From Bacteroidota bacterium (lineage in GTDB: Bacteria > Bacteroidota > Rhodothermia > Rhodothermales > Rubricoccaceae), in contig JADFLK010000038.1 of assembly GCA_022564455.1 (NCBI GenBank), positions 1 to 10,356 of the forward strand: a stretch of DNA of 10,356 nucleotides, written 5' to 3'. How positions within the stretch are numbered: position 1 is the stretch's first letter; every line of letters begins with the position of its first letter. The position numbers and the translations under genes were made by a program. This document shows, in pieces, positions 1-5,308 of this stretch. A model generated the notes under the pieces. The model made no database searches, had not been told where the DNA came from, and saw only the letters and a program-made list of their open reading frames with translations.

Positions 1-294
1 GTGATGCTCCCCATCATGCTCCCCATCTTTTTCCTGCCCTACCTCATCGAAAAACCGGACGCCACGCTCTCCGTCTTTCTATCGCTCTTCCCGTTCTCCT
101 CGCCCATCATGATGACGGTGCGGATGACGGTGACCTCGGTACCCTTCTGGCAGATACTGCTGGCGTTCGTGTTTCTGGGCCTCGGGTTCATGGTGATGAT
201 CTGGATCGCGGCGCGCATCTACCGCGTCGGCATCCTGATGTACGGGAAGAAGGCGACGCTGCGCGATTTGTGGAGGTGGGCGCGGACGGCTTAG
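1..294 (+). CDS. ABC-2 type transporter permease, C-terminal fragment
   Basis: The reading frame is open from the first base and ends at TAG 292-294, so only the last 97 residues of a longer membrane protein are present. The fragment has a hydrophobic stretch at residues 1-16 (two MLPI repeats, then IFFLPYLIE), a soluble loop with FPFSSPIMMTVRM, a clear membrane helix at about 50-73, and a basic cytoplasmic tail containing YRVGILMYGKK. In the ABC-2/NatB-like permease family (ABC2_membrane_3 type), the order 'P-F-x-S-P-I ... last helix ... A-x-x-Y-R-V-G-I-L-M-Y-G-K' is typical of the C-terminus. Such permeases pair with an ATP-binding subunit to export substrates such as sodium ions or drugs across the inner membrane; the substrate cannot be told here. 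The true start and probably the ATPase gene lie upstream of the window. It is convergent with the DUF1028 gene, and the 87-base gap shows no obvious terminator hairpin. The family call is good; the substrate is unknown. Confidence 0.82.
   Translation: MMLPIMLPIFFLPYLIEKPDATLSVFLSLFPFSSPIMMTVRMTVTSVPFWQILLAFVFLGLGFMVMIWIAARIYRVGILMYGKKATLRDLWRWARTA
4..27 (+). repeat. perfect 12-bp tandem duplication inside the permease gene
   Basis: ATGCTCCCCATC occurs twice back to back (4-15 and 16-27). It is in frame and encodes MLPI-MLPI at the start of a hydrophobic segment, so it adds four residues to a membrane helix without breaking the gene. Confidence 0.9.
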
Positions 295-381
295 TGGAAA
301 TGCCTTCGGGTACGACGAGGACAGTGTTATCGCAAAAGGGCAGGCCCCAGCAATAGCCGATTAGTCGAATAGATGGATGCG

Positions 382-1389
382 CTACCTACCGCTTCCCTTC
401 ATCGCGGAAACCAGTCGATCAACCAATGCCTCGTCGTCGGGCAGCAGGCCGGAAGCCGGTAATCTTCCCACCAGTTCCGCCCACCGCGTGTTCTGGACGT
501 ACGCACGCCGCAAGTAGGGAATAGAGTCACCCTCGCGACCTGCGTCGGCAAGCGTAATGCCCACCCAAAATGGAGCCTCGCCGTTTGTAGCCTCGTCCGG
601 CACGAGATCCATCGCCTCGCGATATGCACTGATCGCCTTCTCGATGTCATTCTCTACGACCCAGCCATCTCCTTCGTTGAGCTTCAGGTATGCTCGTTGG
701 AGTTGAACCAATCTCCGCAACTCGGCAACGGGGTCGGGGTGATCCTCTACACGCAAATCAAAAATCCGATCTTCCCAGGGTTTGCCGGTTGATTCGGCGC
801 GGACAATCAGTATTGCGGCTGATTGGCGTCCCCGTATGTCTCCCCCCTCCGCTTCCGCTGCTTCGAGCGCCCGCAACATCCGTTCCGCCAGGTCACCATC
901 GGCATTCTCGTACGCGACAGCCATCGCATCCCAGACCGTCGGGTTCTCCATCAGGTTCGCCTGTACGGAATACGCCTCTCCGGTGCGATGCCCGGCAGCA
1001 TAGATGGCCTTCGATCCGGTGTGCGCGGCAACGTTGCCATTAACATCGACCATTGCCACTTGCCGTACCGCTTCGTCGGTATCCGTCGACACCAATGCCC
1101 TGAGCGCCTCGGGTGCCGTGCGACCCATCGCCATGAGTTCGAGGCCCAGCGGACCATACGACACTTCAATGAACGACTGTGTGGCAACCGCACCGACACC
1201 AGCCTCGGCAAAAGGAACAAGGGTGCCAACCGAGAACCAGTGAGACTGCACCGCCACGCCAAGTTGACCCGTTTCGGCGTCTCTGGCTACGATGGAGTAC
1301 GTATTGACTGGTCTACGATCTGACTGGGCAGCTGCAAGCCCAGGTGCGATGAGGGCGAAGACGGCGAATCGGAATGTCATGTTCTTCAT
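382..1389 (-). CDS. secreted DUF1028 family protein with TPR-like C-terminal tail
   Basis: This 335-residue protein starts at ATG 1387-1389; a second ATG three codons later (1378-1380) is an equally possible start. Residues 1-21 form a signal peptide ending LAAA-Q, so export to the periplasm or outside is likely. Residues about 29-225 match DUF1028: TYSIVARD-TGQLGVAVQS near 30-49, GVGAVATQS at 64-72, VDVNGNVAAHTGSK at 114-127, QANLMENPTVWDAM at 143-156 and DIRGRQSAA at 184-192. DUF1028 belongs to the Ntn-hydrolase-like clan; its substrate is not established, and some members carry a peptidoglycan-binding tail. Here the tail (about 225-335) is instead amphipathic helical, with an AYREAMDLVP unit resembling a tetratricopeptide repeat. 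No Shine-Dalgarno sequence is visible. GC content seems lower than next door (32 of 60 at 601-660 versus 37 of 60 at 2701-2760), which is weak evidence only. The family call is firm; the biochemical role is unknown. Confidence 0.9.
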   Translation of the reverse strand: MKNMTFRFAVFALIAPGLAAAQSDRRPVNTYSIVARDAETGQLGVAVQSHWFSVGTLVPFAEAGVGAVATQSFIEVSYGPLGLELMAMGRTAPEALRALVSTDTDEAVRQVAMVDVNGNVAAHTGSKAIYAAGHRTGEAYSVQANLMENPTVWDAMAVAYENADGDLAERMLRALEAAEAEGGDIRGRQSAAILIVRAESTGKPWEDRIFDLRVEDHPDPVAELRRLVQLQRAYLKLNEGDGWVVENDIEKAISAYREAMDLVPDEATNGEAPFWVGITLADAGREGDSIPYLRRAYVQNTRWAELVGRLPASGLLPDDEALVDRLVSAMKGSGR

Positions 1390-1417
1390 GATGGCCCGCG
1401 TGCTTTGGTTCTGAATG

Positions 1418-1451
1418 CAATCTACCGGCCATTTTGCGTCGTATCCGCAAA
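1418..1451 (-). promoter_or_regulatory. weak Bacteroidota-type promoter candidate for the DUF1028 gene
   Basis: Read on the - strand, TTTG (1451-1448) is followed 23 bases later by TAGATTG (1424-1418). This resembles the Bacteroidota -33/-7 pair (TTTG ... TAnnTTTG) but lacks one T in the -7 box and has a long spacer. It sits 28 bases upstream of ATG 1389. It is suggestive only, and a chance match is quite possible. Confidence 0.22.
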
Positions 1452-1588
1452 TCGTTGCTTCTTCGGAGATGGGTTTACGGCGATCTCACCATTGTCGCCG
1501 TTTCTACAGACGGACAAATCGTCATCTCATCCATCTCACAACTGGGTTTTGCTTACAATTTCGGCAGGTAGTAGGGGTAGTGGAGTTA

Positions 1589-1644
1589 CAGGTTGAAGGT
1601 TTTTTGGGGTTGAAGGAATAGAAGGCTTCAGGTTGAAGGTTTTT
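1589..1644 (+). repeat. pair of direct repeats, CAGGTTGAAGGTTTTT
   Basis: CAGGTTGAAGGTTTTT occurs at 1589-1604 and again at 1629-1644, exactly 40 bases apart. A related GGTTGAAGGAATAGAAGG lies between them (1608-1625). The units are G/T-rich and look like words of a dispersed intergenic repeat. Confidence 0.8.
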
Positions 1645-1773
1645 GTGGTTGCAGGGTAAAGGCTACGGCTCTGACGCGCGCGACGTGACCATTACTCGCA
1701 TCCCACGACTGCAACCGGATCGCTGACCCCCGATTCCTGACCCCTAGCACACATCCCAACCCTTCAACCTGAA
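1627..1773. repeat. inverted repeat of the TTCAGGTTGAAGG family
   Basis: TTCAGGTTGAAGG at 1627-1639 has an exact 13-base reverse complement, CCTTCAACCTGAA, at 1761-1773. Nested inside are GGTTGCAG (1647-1654) and its reverse complement CTGCAACC (1709-1716). A related word, CTTGAACCTTCC (1776-1787), follows the right arm. CTGACCCC is also repeated at 1723-1730 and 1737-1744. The arrangement could be a small non-autonomous element or head-to-head copies of a dispersed repeat. No flanking target-site duplication was found. Confidence 0.65.
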
Positions 1774-1821
1774 TCCTTGAACCTTCCACCGCTTCCCCCT
1801 TTTCGAGTTTTCTGACATCTA

Positions 1822-1860
1822 CCCCAAACCCAAAGGCCGAAACCCAAAGCCCTAAGCCCC
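1822..1860 (-). other. putative G-quadruplex motif on the - strand
   Basis: The + strand carries five C-runs (1822-1825, 1829-1831, 1843-1845, 1850-1852, 1857-1860), separated by 3, 11, 4 and 4 bases. On the - strand these are GGGG/GGG tracts with short T-rich loops, which fit a quadruplex-forming pattern. The tract ends about 70 bases upstream of the start codon at 1932, on the template strand of that gene. A regulatory role is speculation. Confidence 0.45.
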
Positions 1861-1931
1861 AAGCACGAACATTCCCCTTGCGGAACTCTCGGCCCTGCAC
1901 TATCGTGAGTGTTCGTCTCGTTCTCAAAGAG

Positions 1932-4900
1932 ATGCCACGTCGTTTCGCTTATCTGGTCCTTGTCGTGCTGTTTTCGGCCAACGCGGCCGATGCGCAGTAC
2001 TTCTCGTTCGGGAAGAACCGCGTTCAGTACGAGAACCACGACTGGCGCTACATCCAGTCGGAGCACTTCGACGTTTACTTCTACGAGCGGGAGGGCACCG
2101 CGCCGGGCGGGCGGGTGCTGGCCGATTTCGCGGCGCGCGCGGCCGAGGACGCTTACGTGCAGGTTGCCGAGCTCTTCCAGTACGAGATTACCGACCGCGT
2201 CCCGATCCTCGTCTACCAGAGCCACAACGACTTCGCCGTTACCAACGCGGTAGAACTGCCCACGTACTCCGAGGGCATCGGCGGTGTCACGGAGTTGTTC
2301 AAGAACCGGATCGCCATTCCGTTCACGGGCGACTGGCGCGATTTCCGGCGCGTCATCCACCACGAACTCGTCCACGCGGTCATCAACGACATCTTTTACG
2401 GCGGCTCCATCCAGTCCATCCTGCAGAACAACCTGCGCCTGCGGATCCCGCTGTGGTTCAACGAGGGCCTTGCCGAGTACAGCGCCCTGGGCTGGGACAC
2501 GCAGAGCGACATGTACCTCCGCGATGCCATCCTGAACGACGATCTGGACGACATCCCAGACTTGCGAGGGTACTTCGCCTATCGCGGGGGTCAGAGTGTG
2601 TGGGATTTTGTGGCGGAGGAATACGGGCGCGAGAAAGTCTCCGAGATCCTCCAGCGTCTCCGCCTGACGCACTCGGTGAGCGAGGCCTTTCGGGAGTCAA
2701 CGGGCCTGTCTTTGATGGAGCTGTCGGAGCGGTGGCAGGACGCGCTGAAGACGGTCTATTTCCCCGAGGTCGCCGCCCGCGAAGACCTCGATGTGATCGG
2801 GCGGCCTCTCGCCACAGCGGAGAATGGCGGCGGCGCATACAACGCGAGTCCCGCCATCTCGCCGCACGGCGACCAGGTGGCCTACGTGTCGACGAAGGAC
2901 GGTTTGTTTGACGTCTACGTCGTGGACACGGGCGGAACCGAGCGGCCGCGCAAGCTGATAGACGGGCAGGACAACACGGGGTTCGAGAGCCTCCGGATTC
3001 TGTCGCCGGGTCTGGCATGGGATCCTGCCGGGGAGCACCTCGCCGTGGCCGTCAAGAGCGGACCGAGCGATGCGATCGCGGTGGTAAACGTGCGCACGCG
3101 CGACACCCGGCACTTCCGCATCCCCAACGTGGACGCCATCCAGAGCGTGGCGTGGAGCCCCGATTCGACGCGGATTGCCTTCGAGGGGACGTCGGGCGCG
3201 CACTCGGACATCTACGTACTGGACGTGGCCACGGGCGACGCCGTCAACCTCACCAACGACCTCTTTTCGGACCACGAACCCGCGTGGAGCCCCGACAGCC
3301 GCAGCATCGTCTTCCACTCCGATCGGGGCGGCGAACTCACAACCGGCATCGTCACCGCACGGGCCACCGGCCCCGGCGGCCACGATCAGTTCGCCCACGA
3401 CTACAGCCAGTTCGATCTCTACAGGCTCGATCTGGACAACCGTGGCCACCTCGAACGCCTCACGTTCGACGAGGAGTGGGACGACACCAACCCCGAGTTC
3501 GGCAGCGATCCGGAGCGGTTGCTGTTCGTCTCCGACCGAAACGGCATCTGGAACCTCTACGAGAAGAACCTGGCCACCGGCGACGAGCGGCCACTTACGG
3601 ACCTCCAAACCGGCGTCATTCAGGTATCGCTTTCGGCGGACGGAGAGAAGGCTGCCATCGCGGCACTGCACGAAGGCACGCCGTCCATCTTCCTCCTCCG
3701 CGATCCCTTCGGGCGCACGGAGCAGGTACCGGAGACGCTCTCACCTAACGTGTGGGCGCAGCGCGTTTCCGGGCCTGTGGATGGATTGGTCGCTCCGTCT
3801 CTTCTGGTAGCCTCCGACGCCACAGCGCAACGCAACCCACTCCTGCGCGACGCCGCCGATGGCACGCCCTTCGACGAGGACCCGATGCGACGACGGGCTG
3901 TGGCCGTTGCGGATTCGGAAGCTACTGATCTGTTTGGAAGCCGCATCGGCCTCGTTGTCGATTCTCTTGGAACGAGTGGCCGTTTGCGCTCCGATGGCGC
4001 GATCTATCGGGTACCGCCCGATTCCGACCTCATCGCCTTCGCCGATACAGCCTTCGTGGATTTCCGCGACTATGCATTCACCGACGCATTTGACAAAGCC
4101 GCGCGCGAGCAGTTCGAGGAGGTGGAGGACCGGTTCCGCCCCCTCGATAACACCAATCCCGACGGCTCCTTTCGCGTGCGGCGCTACAAGCTGCGGTTCT
4201 CGCCCGACCTCGTCTACGCCGCCGGCGCGTACGACACCGTGTTCGGTGTGCAGAGCGTCACGCAGATGCTCTTCTCCGACATGCTCGGAAACCATCGCAT
4301 CGGGCTGGCTACAAACCTCGTGCTCGATCTCCGCAACTCGGACTACCTCCTCAGCTACCAGTATCTCGCGCGCCGCACCGACTACATCTTCGAAGGCTTC
4401 CACCTCGCCCGCGAGCTGACCGATTTCAACCGGGGCACCGTCCTCCGCTACCGCAACTACGGGCTGGTGGTCGGTGCTAGTTACCCGCTCGACAAGTTCC
4501 GGCGGATCGATGCCTCACTGTCGTTGCTCGGGGTTTCGCTGGCGGATCTGAACGACCTCGGCGCGCAGCCGCGTACCCGCACGTTCATTTATCCACGCGT
4601 CGCGTTCACGAGCGACCGGACGGTGCCGGGCTTTATGTCGCCGCAGAGTGGGCGGCGCTGGGCCGTTTCGCTGGCCGGGTCGCCGGGGCCGGATGTCCAG
4701 TTTGTTACGATGCTGGCGGATGCGCGGCAGTACGTGGCGCTTGGCTCCGGGTACACGGTGGCACTCCGGGTGTCAGGCGGCGCGTCCATCGGTCCCGATC
4801 CTCAGCGGTTCTACGCGGCGGGCGTCCAGAACTGGATCAATCCGAGCTACAACACGCTGCCCATCGAAGACCCCGACGACTTCGTCTTCGCCACGCCGAT

Positions 4901-5261
4901 CCTCCCGCTCCGGGGCTACGGTTTCAACGAGGCCACCGGCGACCGCTTCGCGCTCGTCAACGCCGAGTTCCGCGCTCCGTTGATCGCCGCTCTGCTGCCC
5001 GGCCCGATCCCCATCATCCCGCTTTACAACATTCAGGCGGTGGCCTTCGCCGATGCCGGCCTCCTGGCCGAGGGCAGCTTCAACCTCCGGCGCACCAACG
5101 AAAACGGCAACACGGTGTTCGACGACGCCTTCCTCGGCGCGGGCGTGGGCCTGCGGACGATCCTGCTCGGCTATCCCATCCGCCTCGACTACGCGTGGCC
5201 GTATAACGGCCGTGAATTCGGTGATCCCCGGACGTACTTCTCGATTGGGTTGGATTTCTAG
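1932..5261 (+). CDS. outer-membrane protein: peptidase-MA-like domain, TolB-type propeller and Omp85-type barrel
   Basis: The protein has 1109 residues from ATG 1932. A TTG start at 1878 is possible, but it would put 18 residues ahead of a clean signal peptide (1-22, ending ADA-Q), so I reject it. Order: residues 23-290 form a gluzincin-like peptidase-MA domain with HELVH at 144-148 and WFNEGLAEY at 175-183, E178 being the likely third zinc ligand. Residues about 300-592 hold six PD40/WD40-like blades with AWSPDS and LTND/LTDL motifs, as in TolB; blade 4 has an insertion of about 24 residues near 470-493. Residues about 750-1109 form a beta-barrel (surface-antigen/BamA C-terminal type) starting near RRYKLRFSPDLVYA and ending in FSIGLDF with terminal Phe, the outer-membrane insertion signal. 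It probably sits in the outer membrane with the other domains in the periplasm. Substrate and partner are unknown. AAAGAG just before the ATG is a weak ribosome site. Domain calls are firm; function is not. Confidence 0.88.
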   Translation: MPRRFAYLVLVVLFSANAADAQYFSFGKNRVQYENHDWRYIQSEHFDVYFYEREGTAPGGRVLADFAARAAEDAYVQVAELFQYEITDRVPILVYQSHNDFAVTNAVELPTYSEGIGGVTELFKNRIAIPFTGDWRDFRRVIHHELVHAVINDIFYGGSIQSILQNNLRLRIPLWFNEGLAEYSALGWDTQSDMYLRDAILNDDLDDIPDLRGYFAYRGGQSVWDFVAEEYGREKVSEILQRLRLTHSVSEAFRESTGLSLMELSERWQDALKTVYFPEVAAREDLDVIGRPLATAENGGGAYNASPAISPHGDQVAYVSTKDGLFDVYVVDTGGTERPRKLIDGQDNTGFESLRILSPGLAWDPAGEHLAVAVKSGPSDAIAVVNVRTRDTRHFRIPNVDAIQSVAWSPDSTRIAFEGTSGAHSDIYVLDVATGDAVNLTNDLFSDHEPAWSPDSRSIVFHSDRGGELTTGIVTARATGPGGHDQFAHDYSQFDLYRLDLDNRGHLERLTFDEEWDDTNPEFGSDPERLLFVSDRNGIWNLYEKNLATGDERPLTDLQTGVIQVSLSADGEKAAIAALHEGTPSIFLLRDPFGRTEQVPETLSPNVWAQRVSGPVDGLVAPSLLVASDATAQRNPLLRDAADGTPFDEDPMRRRAVAVADSEATDLFGSRIGLVVDSLGTSGRLRSDGAIYRVPPDSDLIAFADTAFVDFRDYAFTDAFDKAAREQFEEVEDRFRPLDNTNPDGSFRVRRYKLRFSPDLVYAAGAYDTVFGVQSVTQMLFSDMLGNHRIGLATNLVLDLRNSDYLLSYQYLARRTDYIFEGFHLARELTDFNRGTVLRYRNYGLVVGASYPLDKFRRIDASLSLLGVSLADLNDLGAQPRTRTFIYPRVAFTSDRTVPGFMSPQSGRRWAVSLAGSPGPDVQFVTMLADARQYVALGSGYTVALRVSGGASIGPDPQRFYAAGVQNWINPSYNTLPIEDPDDFVFATPILPLRGYGFNEATGDRFALVNAEFRAPLIAALLPGPIPIIPLYNIQAVAFADAGLLAEGSFNLRRTNENGNTVFDDAFLGAGVGLRTILLGYPIRLDYAWPYNGREFGDPRTYFSIGLDF

Positions 5262-5308
5262 GGAAGCTTGGCCGCATATCTTGGCATCTTCACTGATCCC
5301 GACCACCC

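Larger units (their letters stand above)
1390..1931. other. 542-base gene-free region between divergent genes
   Basis: This stretch separates the divergent DUF1028 gene (-) and the large outer-membrane protein gene (+), so it must hold promoters for both. Bases 1390-1588 show no convincing gene or structure apart from a weak promoter candidate. Bases 1589-1868 are filled with short, biased words: G/T-rich with GGTTGAAGG on the left, C/A-rich with CCTTCAACCT, CTTGAACCTT and CCCAAA/CCCTAAG on the right. The small open frames here have no recognisable protein features and run through repeat sequence, so I do not call genes. Confidence 0.75.

Noticed and set aside
1405..1621. Small + strand open frames of 63-68 codons in the intergenic region
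   Set aside because: They have no recognisable motif, run into the repeat words and overlap each other in different frames.
1589..1868. A CRISPR array
   Set aside because: The repeats are short and imperfect, lie in both orientations and lack regular unique spacers; no cas gene is present.
1865..1916. Seven-base inverted repeat ACGAACA/TGTTCGT flanking the start region of the 1932 gene
   Set aside because: The arms are short and 38 bases apart; this is within chance expectation and neither a terminator nor a clear operator.
1878..1931. TTG start at 1878 for the large outer-membrane protein
   Set aside because: It adds 18 residues in front of a complete signal peptide that begins at ATG 1932, and the added residues resemble the noncoding upstream DNA.
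1764..4403. Long antisense open frames on the - strand across the large outer-membrane gene (for example 2697-3671)
   Set aside because: They mirror the strongly biased codons of a clear multi-domain protein on the + strand and encode low-complexity Arg/Val/Gly-rich sequence without motifs.
5262..5308. A promoter for ppc (TATCTTG at 5277-5283)
   Set aside because: It resembles a -7 box but has no matching -33 TTTG at a fitting distance; the short gap is as well explained by read-through from the upstream gene.
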